DNA of 64,000 nt. Origin: Paramyrothecium sp. XJ0827 (taxonomy: Eukaryota; Ascomycota; Sordariomycetes; Hypocreales; Stachybotryaceae). The notes below the pieces were generated by a model. That model saw only the letters and a list, made by a program, of their open reading frames with translations, had not been told where the DNA came from and ran no database searches. A program made the position numbers and the translations under genes. Positions 1-10,583 of the stretch are shown piece after piece (the stretch's first letter is position 1; the number at the start of each line of letters is the position of its first letter). The stretch spans positions 930,001-994,000 of the forward strand of contig JAJFPB010000010.1 in assembly GCA_020881915.1 (NCBI GenBank). Direction: 5' to 3'.

Positions 1-1795
1 AATCTGGAGTATCTCTGGGTAGACACCAACTGCATCGACAAGAGTAGCTCGGCTGAGCTCACAGAGGCGATCAACTCCATGTTCAAGTAAGAAAGTTCGA
101 TGGAGTGGACATGCCAAGGGCCGAGTTAACTTTTCCTGCGGTAGGTACTACAAGCGCTCGGTAAGATGCTATGCGCATCTGAGCGACGTTGACTGGGCAG
201 ATTTACGGCAGTGCAAAGAAGAAGGAAGCGCTTTCAGAAAATCGCGATGGTTCACACGGGGATGGACCCTCCAGGAGCTAATTGCACCGCCAGTGGTTCA
301 GTTCTACTCCCATGACTGGCGCAAGCTGGGCACCAAAGCTGAGCTTGCCCTTCCCATCGCCGAGACCACTGGAGTTGGGCTCTGGTGTCTTCTTCGGGGG
401 AGATTCTCTAAGCAGAACCCTCTGAGAGGCTACAGCGTCGCACAACGGCTGTGTTGGGCCTCACACCGCTCGACTACACGATTAGAGGATCAAGCATACT
501 GCTTACTGGGCCTCTTCGACATCAATATGCCGTTGGTGTATGGAGAAGGCTACGAAGCTTTTACGCGACTACTTGAAGAAATTGTTAGAAAGTATGCCGA
601 CCAGTCCTTTCTCTGCTCACAGCTACGCTATGTCGACTTCCTCCCTCGATCTCCGAAGGATTATGACAGCTCTCAGCATGTGGTGCTGTCGAGTTCTCCT
701 CGCTTGAAGCGATTCTACAACCCCGTGGGCAACCCTCGCTATTTCCACATGACCAATCTCGGCCTTGAGATTACATTACCTTTGGTAGAGACTTTTTCGC
801 CCGACTATAAGTTCGGCGTGCTCGAAGTGTGGGATGCAGATTCTGAAATCAACGACGATCTTCGGTTCATCTCAAGGATCTGGCTCCCCTTGATGCGAAA
901 AGGGCCCGGCATGTTCAGCAGAATGCTGTTTCCGCAGACCTTCTTTCCAGTCAGACTTATATCTCGCGATATTGTCCTCGAGTCGAGCGAGACGGAGGAG
1001 AAGTCGAGGCCGGATGCTGAAGATGAATCGTTGTCGAAGGAGGTCATGGACTTGATCTCGCCGGACAGAGCAGCGACTATTATGATCAAGAAGTCATTCG
1101 CCGCCACGGTGATAGTGAAGAAGTACCAGTTCGAAGCTGCCGCGACTCCTTTTCTTCTGTGCTTTCCACGAGGCTTCGCAGGCTATCGAGTGTACAGAAT
1201 ATTCCCTGAAGAGGCTGACGCCGAGGAGCACCTGCACCTGTCGCTTGTACTGGCACGCAAGCTCAGTACAGGTGACGGGGGCGTTGTGACTCAAGAGAGC
1301 CCAGATGGCGGTGATAATGACCAGCATCAGTCGACGACAAAGCATGGGGTTTTTATCACTTTTAAAAAACGTGGAACCAAGCCTCCGCAGTTCTTGACAA
1401 TATTTCTGGCGAATATTCACCACGTTGATAAGGCCACAAAGCTACCAGGATATCGGCCATCGTGCCAAATCCTGCCCGGTTGGCTGCCGACAGCCGAGTC
1501 CGTCGAGGCATTCCTTGGGCAGATGGATCTTCGGGGCTTACAACAAAATGGAAGGGTGCTCGTTAGCGTGCAAAAGATCCCCTACCTCGTTGGAAAGCAG
1601 TCCATGTCAGTGGGCTTGACCCAGGTCGTCTTTGACCTGGATCGTCTGCGCCAGGAGATCCATCAATCAGCTCCGAAAGAGAGGGCGAAGGGTGTTTTTG
1701 CGAACTACGGAATGGAGAACTCTGATGAGGACGTGGATGGCCATGCCAGTGAAGTGCGATCGATACGGTCGCTCAAGTCAGTGGTGGACGAATGA
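1..1795 (+). CDS. HET domain protein (heterokaryon incompatibility type), 5' end missing
   Basis: The gene enters from the left edge in frame: residues read LWVDTNCIDKSSSAELTEAI, then an intron at 87-144 (GTAAGA...TAG) restores the frame to YYKRSVRCYAHLSDV. Exon 2 (145-1795) carries SRWFTRGWTLQELIAP and, later, WASHRSTTRLEDQAYCLLG and MPLVYGEG, all hallmark blocks of the HET domain (PF06985) of the HET-6/HET-E/TOL group. The remaining ~350 C-terminal residues are not recognisable and may be the variable effector or recognition part. HET proteins trigger cell death after fusion of unlike hyphae, but most genomic copies have no proven role. The true start lies outside the window. No frameshift is visible, so the gene looks intact as far as it can be seen. 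Confidence 0.9.
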
Positions 1796-2750
1796 ACCCT
1801 GCGATGGCCTGCGACCGTTCGAGCTGGGGCACAAATTACGTGGAAGACAGCAATACTGAATAGATCCGCGGTCACAGAAGTGAAACGAACAATGACATAC
1901 GCGAGCAGATACAAAGTGTCTCTATAAAATGTAGCAATGTGTATCTCAATAACGATTGAGCATGCTCGTCCACGAGCTTGTCTTGGTCAGTGCAATCTGC
2001 AGGCGGTTGAGAGAGACAACTTGTTCCAGGTGCAGAGCGCTAAACCTGCAGCAGCTACAAATACAGACCGTCAGGTGCTACAATCATGGTGGCAGAGCCC
2101 AAGGTCCGCTAAATCCATCAAGCTGGCTGTGCTGGCAAATCAGCGTCGTAGCCTTGGCCCTTGCTGCTGACCATTGCATAAGACAGGGCGCAACCGCACG
2201 GCGTCGTTCAGGCTTAGCACAGACCTAGTCGACCCTAACCTGGGTTTCGGGAATCACTGCCCTGAATGGTTTGGCCAAGGACGCTCATGCAGGGCTGGGA
2301 TGGGCTGGGCCACGCGTGGGCCTTCGGTTTTTCATGCAACAGCCAACACTTTGAAGGCCGTGATACCAGCTCCAGCGAAATGAAACATGGTAAAATAGAC
2401 CCTTGACGTACGCTTTGTTGATCTTGAATCGAGCTCCTTGACATCCCGAATCTTGTGAGATCTCACCATCGCTGGAAAGGAGGAATCCTCCGCAAAAACG
2501 TGGTTAGGGAGTGCATAGCCCCACAAATGAGGACAGGTTTTGCTAAGATTAGCCGGGATGCCAATGCAGTAAGCGCAGCGATTGGTCAAATATAGCTGAA
2601 ACATTCAGGGGGCCAGCTTAAAGCAAGCTACGTAACACGTTCCCCCGAGCCCCTTGACCTGTCAGCCTTTTGATGAACCTGGATGAGCATCATTTTTCTT
2701 CCCTTTCCCCAAACATGCCAACCCGCGGCATACGGTAAGCATCATCAACC
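1796..2750. other. Intergenic, no gene recognised
   Basis: 955 bases between two same-strand genes. Only short random ORFs are present. It must hold the terminator of the HET gene and the promoter of the Pro/Glu-rich gene. The start codon at 2751 sits in a good context (accATGGc). No TATA box or repeat stands out. Confidence 0.5.
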
Positions 2751-5177
2751 ATGGCAGGAAAAACAAGCACAGGAGAGCCTTCGTGGCGGCCATTGGCGAA
2801 GCTGTCGGGCCTCATCGCCAGGCGGAGCTCGGCCAAGGGCAGGAAGCCAAGGGAGGCGACCGATGAGAGGGGCTCAATCTTCGGCTTCAAACGGGAGAGC
2901 AAGATCTACGCAGAGGAGGAGGAGGAGGAGGCTGCTCCCCAGTTCAAGCCTCTCGAAGTGGACGTTGAGGCCTTGGAAGGCCTTCGTATCCCTCCCAGCT
3001 GGCTTCACATCGACACGGAGAACGCCAACCTGAGGCCCAAGCAGCAAGCCCCTGCAGCCGCCAACGCGTCAACGTCGCCAATAGCAGACTTGTTCGCTGG
3101 CAAATCAGTCTTTGAGACCCCCAACAGCGCGGAGAAGCCTCCGCCGGCGTACTCGCAAACCTACGGCAATCACTTCACTCGGAAACCACTGCCCACGGTG
3201 GAGGTGAGTGCCGGGAGCACTTCTCTCACTTCTCATGCTCGTGTATCAACAGATACCTCTCGAGCGCCCGCGGATGCGCAAAGCATCTACAGCGTCCTGG
3301 ACCGCGGAAGGCCCATTGAGTCTAGGCACGCCGTGCCCGATGTGCCCAAGGTGCCCAGAAGCGCGCGCCACTCGTTCTCAGCAGAGAGTGCTGCCGCTAC
3401 CATCCACCAAGCAGACATCACGGACAACACGCATGTTGCGAGACTACCACAGTCCAGCATCAGCAAGTTTGCGGCGGCGGAGCCAAGTCTGCCTCCTCAG
3501 CGCGTGCCAAGGCCCAATCGGACCTCGCTTGCCATTCAGCGTCACTCCATGTATGAGGGAGCAGTCTCGCCCACGGATGCCGCACCCCCTAAGCCAAGAC
3601 CTACTACGATTGCTCCGAGAAGTGTGTCGGCTGCACCAACAGATCGCATACAGAGCTGGCAAAAGTCCAGCGCCTCTAGGTCAAGCTCAGTAGCAAATTC
3701 TCAGCCTCCTTCGGTTCATGCCACGGCTCCGTCAGCATCCAATGCCCCAGTCCGAAGGTTGTCGGCGCGCGGAGGCGTCGCCAGTAATCGTCTGGCCTGG
3801 ATCAAGGAGCTTGAGGAGAAGCGGTCTGCAGGCGTAAACCGCGATCTCGGGGTTCTCAAGAAGCAGGTTGGCTCGGTATCGGACAAACTTGCAATGTTCG
3901 AAAGCAAACAGACTCTGACTGCACCTCCGGCACGGCACCCTACCCTCACCAGGTCCAACTCGACCAATCGCTTTTCAGGTGCGGGCTACGAGTCCATCTT
4001 TTCTGCAGAGAGCAACACCGCTTCTGCGTCACAACGCACTTCTATAGATACTGTGCGGACGAACCAGCGCGAATCATCCGTCATGAGCCACTTTGACGAT
4101 ACATTCCGCGAGAAGCTGGAGTCTTTGATGGGCAGTGGCGGCCCCGACAAAGACAAAAGTAACACGCCTGAGCTACCACGGACAAGTTCTCGATCTGTCT
4201 CCGGAGAGACTAAGCTGCAGTCGAAGTCCGAGGTACCCACTGAGCCCGAGGTCGCAAAGTCCGAAACTTTAGAAGCAACTACTTCGTCAAAGCCCCAGGA
4301 GCCATTGAAGCCTGAAATTCCCTCAGAGCCTGCATCTTCCACAGAGCCTGAGGCAGCAGCAGAGCCCGAAGGAGCGATAAGTCCACAAACCCCCGCAGAA
4401 GCTCCTACAGTGGAGCCTCAGGACATCTCGCAGCCTGAGATTCCCTCAGAATCTGCGCCAGCGACAGAACCTACAACAATTGAGCCAGTGGAGCCTGAGT
4501 TGGATACGAAGTCCGAGATACCAATAAAGTCTGAGGAACCGACCCCCACAGAGACGGAGGTGCCGGAAGCACCCGAAGCACCGGTGGAATCTGCAATCTC
4601 AGCAAAGCCTGATTTACCAATGGAACTTCAGATATCCCCAGAGCCTGAGTCAGATGGGTCATCGGAGGACTCAAGCGAATCCGATACTTCAGTAAAGAAC
4701 GAAGCGCCAGCGGTAGAGCCCGAGAGCCCAGTCGAGCCTGAATCGTCCAAGGAATTTGCAACAGTGGCGGAATCTGAGAAACCGACAACAATTGCGCATG
4801 AGGCCGAGCCTGCAAGCCCTATCAAACTCGAAACTGCGGTTGAGCCCGAACTGTCAATCAAGCAGGAGGAACCAGTAAAGCTGACTGCACCAGCAGAGCC
4901 GGTTGAGTTGGACGTGCCAGAGGAAGCCCTGAGCTCGGCTGGGCCTGAACTGCCGACGAGGACTGAGACAGTCGTCGAGCTTGAGGTGCCGTCAGCAACA
5001 TTGCCTGTGCAGTCAGAGAAAGTAGCTGAACTTCCTCGCCTTGAGCTTGTTGAACATGCTCAAACCCAGGTCGAGGAAAAGGCTATCCAGGCACCCCAGG
5101 AAGTTGCTCTACCTCTTAGCCCTGAGCCAGCAGAAAACAATAGCTCTCAAGTCGTTCTTTCGCAAAGCTCAACTTGA
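2751..5177 (+). CDS. Pro/Glu/Ser-rich low-complexity protein, function unknown
   Basis: A single uninterrupted reading frame of 808 residues. I recognise no catalytic domain. Residues ~1-50 are basic, an acidic EEEEEE run follows near 62, and residues ~85-340 are Ser/Pro/Ala-rich and probably disordered. A short charged helix around 345-392 (RLAWIKELEEKRSAGVN, then LGVLKKQVGSVSDKLAMFES) could form a coiled coil. Residues ~480-760 are an irregular array of units based on (S/T/A)EPE and KPE steps, giving a strongly acidic, PEST-like tail. The composition suggests an intrinsically disordered scaffold, cytoskeletal or cell-cortex protein; this is inference. The tail's repeat nature makes length variation between strains likely. 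The gene converges with the LGFP-repeat gene downstream. Confidence 0.75.
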   Translation: MAGKTSTGEPSWRPLAKLSGLIARRSSAKGRKPREATDERGSIFGFKRESKIYAEEEEEEAAPQFKPLEVDVEALEGLRIPPSWLHIDTENANLRPKQQAPAAANASTSPIADLFAGKSVFETPNSAEKPPPAYSQTYGNHFTRKPLPTVEVSAGSTSLTSHARVSTDTSRAPADAQSIYSVLDRGRPIESRHAVPDVPKVPRSARHSFSAESAAATIHQADITDNTHVARLPQSSISKFAAAEPSLPPQRVPRPNRTSLAIQRHSMYEGAVSPTDAAPPKPRPTTIAPRSVSAAPTDRIQSWQKSSASRSSSVANSQPPSVHATAPSASNAPVRRLSARGGVASNRLAWIKELEEKRSAGVNRDLGVLKKQVGSVSDKLAMFESKQTLTAPPARHPTLTRSNSTNRFSGAGYESIFSAESNTASASQRTSIDTVRTNQRESSVMSHFDDTFREKLESLMGSGGPDKDKSNTPELPRTSSRSVSGETKLQSKSEVPTEPEVAKSETLEATTSSKPQEPLKPEIPSEPASSTEPEAAAEPEGAISPQTPAEAPTVEPQDISQPEIPSESAPATEPTTIEPVEPELDTKSEIPIKSEEPTPTETEVPEAPEAPVESAISAKPDLPMELQISPEPESDGSSEDSSESDTSVKNEAPAVEPESPVEPESSKEFATVAESEKPTTIAHEAEPASPIKLETAVEPELSIKQEEPVKLTAPAEPVELDVPEEALSSAGPELPTRTETVVELEVPSATLPVQSEKVAELPRLELVEHAQTQVEEKAIQAPQEVALPLSPEPAENNSSQVVLSQSST

Positions 5178-5773
5178 ACTGTTTTTCAAAACCGGGCGTA
5201 GGAAATGATGAGGCATAAGGAACGGGAAATAGGATTATAGAAACCGGCTCAGTTTGGTATTTTTGGGGATTTATTGTAACGATTCAGCGAACATGGAGAA
5301 GCGAAAGCAAAGGAAAATCCACATTTCATCATCAACACCGGCTTGAAGTCGGCACATTGCATTTGTACGGAGTTAACTGCCAGGCGAGTGGATGGCACGA
5401 GCCGGGATGGGACAGTATCATATTTCCTCAAACAGAACTACCAGAATGGACATCTCAAGACAGAGAAATTTGCATATACCAAATCGTATACCTGTACAAT
5501 AAGCCAGAATGGCGGCGTTCAGCTACCTCACTGCAGTGCAACTGAATAGCTGTTCCTGATGAATTCAAATCTATAACAAGCTTTAAACAGTGGCATTATC
5601 TTTGGTTCACGGCGGCCTACACGCACAAACCACGAAGTTCCATGTCGGAAAATTGCGTACCGAGGCTGTTTCGCCTTCTCCATGAGGATGAGTCCCTGTA
5701 AATTGCAACTCTACCTAAAAATATGGCCAGGTGAATTCAAAGTATACAAAACCTGATGGTATCCCAAGTCTGA
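5178..5773. other. Intergenic between convergent genes
   Basis: About 600 bases separating the 3' ends of two convergent genes. Nothing coding is supported. It should contain both polyadenylation regions. Confidence 0.5.
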
Positions 5774-7822
5774 CTAGCTCGACTCTGAATCCATGCGGAT
5801 CTGGGGCAGATTGTAGATATCGGTTTGCTGCGTCTGGACAAAAGTTAGCCATATGATTGAAAGCGCGTCGGTGGGGCACTTACTCAAAGTAACGGAGCCT
5901 CGTCCCACGAGATCATCAAAATCAAGACGGCCTAACGTAAAGATATCCCTATCTGACGCCGTAACCTTTACCACGTATTCAGATTGCACATGTGGGGCGA
6001 TGCTGAGTGAAAGCGCGATGTTCTCCGTCCGCTCATTCTGATTTGACCACACGGTATTGCCATCGGGATATCGTCGTCTGAATATTGTGCGGCCAGTGTC
6101 AGTGGGCTGACCATTGGCATCCATGTCCCGCTCATCAATCTCGATTTGCAGGTAAAGGTCGTTCTTCTGTCCAGGTTCTGTGGGCTCTGGTTTCGTCACA
6201 ATGGTGGTAAGCTTCAGGCCGAAACGCCTGATATTCTGGAACTGCGTCGTTGAGGGATCAAACATCATAATGCCGTGCATGAAGCCTTGCATGCGCTTTT
6301 TGAGATGGAGCGCAGGGTCAGGGTCGGGAATGCCAACCTCATTGCTTGCCGGAGGGCCGTAGTAGGAGAGGTATGTACCAAGGGAGTTCCAATGAGCCCG
6401 GATAGCGCCTGAAACCACGTATGCCCAAGAAGATGAGCAATACCACACGGTAGCCTCGCCCTCTAGCTCTGCTTTGTATACGTTCGCTTCCCATTCAGCC
6501 CCCGGAAAAGCGCGGATGGGGAGAGAGGGCAGTTGCTGCTCTTCATTGGAGATTGGGAGACCAAATTTGTCCGGTCCTCCGGCCTTCCTGTAGCCCAGGT
6601 CCGATAGATGATGAAGCCCGTATGCACGAGGTGCCTCGGTCTTGTAGTACCAAGTACCACGCTCAAATTGTTGCGCAACACCGCCGCGCACGGCATGCTG
6701 ATTCTCGCGGGGAAATCCCCATCGTATGATGTCTCCATCCGCTGAGCGACCACGCAAAATGGGGCCATAGATGGCAAAGATGCCTGTGTCGGGTATAGTG
6801 GATGTGATGAGCTTACCATTTGCGAAATCCACGGTGCGGCCAGTGTAATTCTGAGCATTATCAGACTCGATCCACGGATAGACATCGCTCCTTATATGTC
6901 CGAGGCCAGCCTTCACATCCGTCGTCAAGGACTTGTACGCCTCCCAGAAGTCCCCATACAAAGCGAAGGCTTGGCTGTCTCCCGGCGTGTAGGATACTTG
7001 GCCATATCCGTACTCTTGAATTGAAGTCCTGCCTTCTATCCTGATAGGACCGAGTGCTTCCTGAAGATCTGCCTCGGGACGCAGCACTTCCAACTTGGCG
7101 GTTATGTAATATAAGGGCTTCTCTTTCTGTATTTGAAGCTGTGTATCCATGAATGTTGAAGATAGGCCGATTTCAAGCGTCACCGCTGCAATTGATCCGT
7201 TGAAATGGCGAGGGGATGACTCCCCATCAGGGCCGCCAATCAAAAATGTACGTCCAAAGGTATGAACTCTGCTGTCCGGACCAAAGCCGTGGCAACTAAC
7301 GGCATGACCATTGACATATGTCACGAGGATACTCTTGTCTTGATCCCATACTAGATCAGCCGCGTACCACTCTCCCGGCATGATTGTTGGCGCGGACGAT
7401 CCAGGGTATTCGTACGTCTGCGTGAAGCTCGTCTGCTGCCGGAGAGCGGTGTTTGTCACAGTCGTCGCACTTCGGATCCTCAGCTTGCCCTCGGACAGAG
7501 TGAGCTCCAGTTGGAAAGGGATGAAGAAGGACTCGAACAAGACCTGCGGAGGATATGGAGCTCCTGGCTGCGGGATATCACCGTCAAACTGAAAAACCAC
7601 TCCTGCCCGGAACTTCTTGGTGAGAGGTGTCGAGATGCCGCGAAGGTTCACCAGCAAAGCCTTGTTCCTGTTCAGTTTGACAGCTTGAGGCAGATACAGA
7701 CCTGACCAGAGACCGGGTCCAGGCACAAGCTCTGCTTCATCTGGTATCGTAGTCGGAAACGTGCCATCTGGATTAGATACCACCCGGCCATTGAACACGT
7801 AGTCGATGATGGAAGAGCTCAT
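5774..7822 (-). CDS. Concanavalin A-like lectin fold plus LGFP-repeat protein
   Basis: The intronless frame gives 682 residues from the ATG at 7822. In-frame ATGs further upstream (to 8080) would add 86 residues that look like random sequence, while the 7822 start begins directly with conserved-looking MSSSIIDYVFNG. Residues ~15-255 resemble a ConA-like lectin/glucanase sandwich (LWSGLYLP, VVFQFDGD, WYAADLVWD, ILVTYVNG, FLIGGPDGE). Residues ~285-540 hold repeated LGFP-type units: IIRWGFPREN, DKFGLPISNEEQ, YYGPPASNEVG. LGFP repeats are best known from actinobacterial envelope proteins and occur sporadically in fungi. The last ~130 residues form a further beta-rich domain (LQIEIDERDMD... IALSLSIAPHV). 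No signal peptide is evident, so a cytosolic or wall-facing carbohydrate-binding role remains open. Confidence 0.8.
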   Translation of the reverse strand: MSSSIIDYVFNGRVVSNPDGTFPTTIPDEAELVPGPGLWSGLYLPQAVKLNRNKALLVNLRGISTPLTKKFRAGVVFQFDGDIPQPGAPYPPQVLFESFFIPFQLELTLSEGKLRIRSATTVTNTALRQQTSFTQTYEYPGSSAPTIMPGEWYAADLVWDQDKSILVTYVNGHAVSCHGFGPDSRVHTFGRTFLIGGPDGESSPRHFNGSIAAVTLEIGLSSTFMDTQLQIQKEKPLYYITAKLEVLRPEADLQEALGPIRIEGRTSIQEYGYGQVSYTPGDSQAFALYGDFWEAYKSLTTDVKAGLGHIRSDVYPWIESDNAQNYTGRTVDFANGKLITSTIPDTGIFAIYGPILRGRSADGDIIRWGFPRENQHAVRGGVAQQFERGTWYYKTEAPRAYGLHHLSDLGYRKAGGPDKFGLPISNEEQQLPSLPIRAFPGAEWEANVYKAELEGEATVWYCSSSWAYVVSGAIRAHWNSLGTYLSYYGPPASNEVGIPDPDPALHLKKRMQGFMHGIMMFDPSTTQFQNIRRFGLKLTTIVTKPEPTEPGQKNDLYLQIEIDERDMDANGQPTDTGRTIFRRRYPDGNTVWSNQNERTENIALSLSIAPHVQSEYVVKVTASDRDIFTLGRLDFDDLVGRGSVTLSKCPTDALSIIWLTFVQTQQTDIYNLPQIRMDSESS

Positions 7823-8566
7823 GGCGCGAGACGTTTTTGACCGCGTTGCTATTATGTAGAGTACACGAAGTGCGAGACGCAAGGCTTTATTGCAATCCGA
7901 GTTTTGGTCGATGAGTTGGACCTGCATTAAATCTCTTTCCCCTCTGCTTTCAGCCCTACAGCCCGTGGTCCAGGCCTTTGGGTAAGCAAGCCACTTGTTC
8001 GAGTGAGAACCAATTAGGTCTGCTTCTCGCCTAGTGTGAGGCGGCTGAGATGCCCGGTCTTGAAGCGTGAAGACTATCACGATATGTCATTGGTCAGTGT
8101 CCTCCTTGCAAAAAATGCTGATAAGTCGACATCAATGTGCAAAAAGAGTCCTGATGATAAGCCCGAGCGCATGAGAGGATTCAGTAGAAGCGGAAGCTTT
8201 CCTAATTCATCAAGTTTACTCCGCGTCCTATTATTCCATGTCCAAGCTCAAACCAATATGCCTAGTTACTATAGAAGCAGAGCCTCCCTCCCTTACAAGC
8301 TATCTCAGGGCCATGGCAGATGAAATTATGAGTATCGTCCACTGCCGGGGTGGGCGGAGGCTTACGACCCTAGGCACAACATAATTCCATGAATTCTTTT
8401 CAGGCTTATCACCCACTACTAGACAGATGGATTGTTGAGAATGCCGCCTGTAGGCTGTTCACAGTAGCGCTACTAGAGCTGGCATACCAGCAAATCCACT
8501 CATCCTAATGGGGAGTCAGACATCGACCTGTGCAACCCTCGAAGTTGGAGGACAACAGACCAAGTT
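7823..8566. other. Intergenic (promoter of the LGFP gene, 3' end of the GH43 gene)
   Basis: Both flanking genes are on the minus strand. The stretch includes the upstream open extension to 8080 that I do not count as coding. No other gene is supported. Confidence 0.45.
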
Positions 8567-10583
8567 TTAGCACCACCATCCCTTGCATTGGTCTTCCTCC
8601 GCTGGGTAGACAATAACCTTCTCCAGGTCAGCTCCGTGATAGCCAAACCCATTGTGTAGTCCGCCAATCGTGATTTTGTTGGTTCCCTTCTTGAGTGGGA
8701 GCTTCAGCGGCGACGAGAGAATGATCCCCTTGTGAGTATCCTTCTGATAAAGCGTGTGAACATTGTCTTCGTCCCCATTTACGATCACGCTGCTAATGCG
8801 TCGAAGCTGCCAGGTACCATTGATACGGTCGGGCTGGCCAAAAGCTAGATACAAGTGTTACTATGCGTCGAATCAGGAACAATTTGAGACTGGTAGACTT
8901 ACGCTGGTCACCAAATCCCATATCGTCGGTATCTTGAAATGTTGTCAGCTTCGCCCGATCTGGAAAGTTGATCGGGTATTGGTACTAACTTTGGTGATAG
9001 AAAGACACCCATTGTTCTTTCCCTGATCCTTTAACCTCAAAGGTGACCTTGCTATCATTGCCGTAGATTCCAGTAGCCATTACACCACTGCCGGCAAAGT
9101 TCTTCCGCGATATGCTTGTTAGTTAAATGTGACATTGGTAGTTGATCCGGAGACTTTACGTACCGCTTTCTGAAGCCAAGCATTGCCAGTTGTCTCAACG
9201 TCCTTCGCCCAGTAGGTCTTGCCTTTGATGGGTTTCCATTCACCAGTTTTACTATGTGAAGTTAGTCGTTTTCTTTGCTTGCAGATAAACGCAAAGGAAT
9301 TCGTTTCATTTCTGCACTTACACATTGAGGTCATAAATGTCATGCCAAAGCACTTCGATTTTTCCTTTCCTGTCATCCACGTCGATTGGCAGCCAAGTGT
9401 TTCGACTTTCTGAGTGGCCGTAATTATCCCACTTTATGGCCGAGATCAGCCTTCGCCACAGGTTGATGGGCAAAACTCCTGAATAACATGACTTACAGTG
9501 TCTCCCAGGTAGAGGTAGGTCGTCTTCTTTGAACCGACGATTCTCAACGAGAAGCCGGACTGGGTGCTGAATGTGCGCTTGTATGGCGGTGCAACCATAA
9601 AAGGCATTGACCATGGTCCTTTCAAGGATTCCGCTTGGAACGCAACAACATCTAAGGCCTTTGAGCATCGGATATCATATATGGAAGCGGCGAGCGGCCG
9701 CTGTAGTACTTACTGTTTGGGCGATAGCCAGTCTTGTGGCTCATGATGGCATAGTAATACTTGTCCGTTTGAATAATGGTAGGGGCTTCGAGATCAAACT
9801 TGTGGAAACGGAAAGTGACCTCCTCCACATCAGTTAAGTTGTCGTTGTACCTTGTGACGTATACATCACGTCCTTGAACGGAATCTCCATTAGAATACAG
9901 AGCATAGGATCGACCATCCTTGTAATCCGTGAAAGCGCCGAAATCTTGAGACCAGTTACCAAGAGGCGACACAACTTTCTGGAACGTATAGGGCCCCGTG
10001 ATGTTGTCTGAAGTGGCGAAGCCCTGTACAAGCTTCGAATAAATGTTGTCATCGGCATGCCACCACATCTATCGAACCTCTGTCAATAATGGTTGCCTGG
10101 CTCGACCAATGCATTTGGGTCATGCTCTATCGTCACATACATGATACTGGCCAGTTTCCTCGCTAAAAAGGACTTTGGGTCGCTGAATCCTATTGTTGTG
10201 GGGGTCAATCCATGGGTGACCCTCCACTGGCTCTATACCCACATCGTCAGTATGCATATGACAGGAGGCGGTGCCGAGGGCCCTCAAGAGGTTGACCAGT
10301 CAAGGGGACCCCCGTAATTCCACTTACCCAAAGCAATTCCGTGGGAGGTCCATGTCGCCAAGTCCTCGGAGCTGTACACAGAGAAGCCGCCACCCTCTGG
10401 GTGCTCAGTGGTCTTGTATTCACCGAACCAAAAATACTTCCCAGCCCGCTCGTCGACATACATGCCGCCAGCGTGGGCATTGAAGCGATTGCCATCAGTG
10501 TCGTACCAACGAGCACCGGGAACGATCCACTTTCCTGTGGCGAGGGTCGCCAAGGTTAGCAGCGAGATGATGCTCGGAGCCAT
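8567..10583 (-). CDS. Secreted GH43 (subfamily 24-like) galactan 1,3-beta-galactosidase with CBM35-like tail
   Basis: Nine exons can be chained in phase: 10583-10328, 10232-10141, 10068-9714, 9651-9497, 9431-9322, 9251-9164, 9101-8990, 8932-8903 and 8844-8567, giving 491 residues. The start MAPSIISLLTLATLATG is a signal peptide; an ATG six codons upstream (10601) is possible. The body has the family blocks WYDTDGNRFNAHAGGMYVD, YFWFGEYKT, WIDPHNNRIQRPKVLFS, MWWHADDN, YAIMSHKTGYRPNN and YLGDTWDNYGHSESRNTWLP. These match the exo-beta-1,3-galactanase branch of GH43, which trims arabinogalactan side chains of pectin and arabinogalactan proteins. The C-terminal ~130 residues (NFAGSGVMATGIYGNDSKV onward) form a CBM35-like beta-sandwich. 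One exon is only 30 nt. The gene is divergent from the GH28 gene. Confidence 0.88.

Noticed and set aside
3204..3252. Possible 49-nt GTGAGT...CAG intron in the Pro/Glu-rich gene leading to the frame at 3208-3693
   Set aside because: Removal shifts the frame and loses the long uninterrupted 808-residue reading, while the alternative frame ends after 161 codons.
7823..8080. Upstream extension of the LGFP-repeat protein to the ATG at 8080
   Set aside because: The extra 86 residues look random, and the ATG at 7822 starts directly with the domain.
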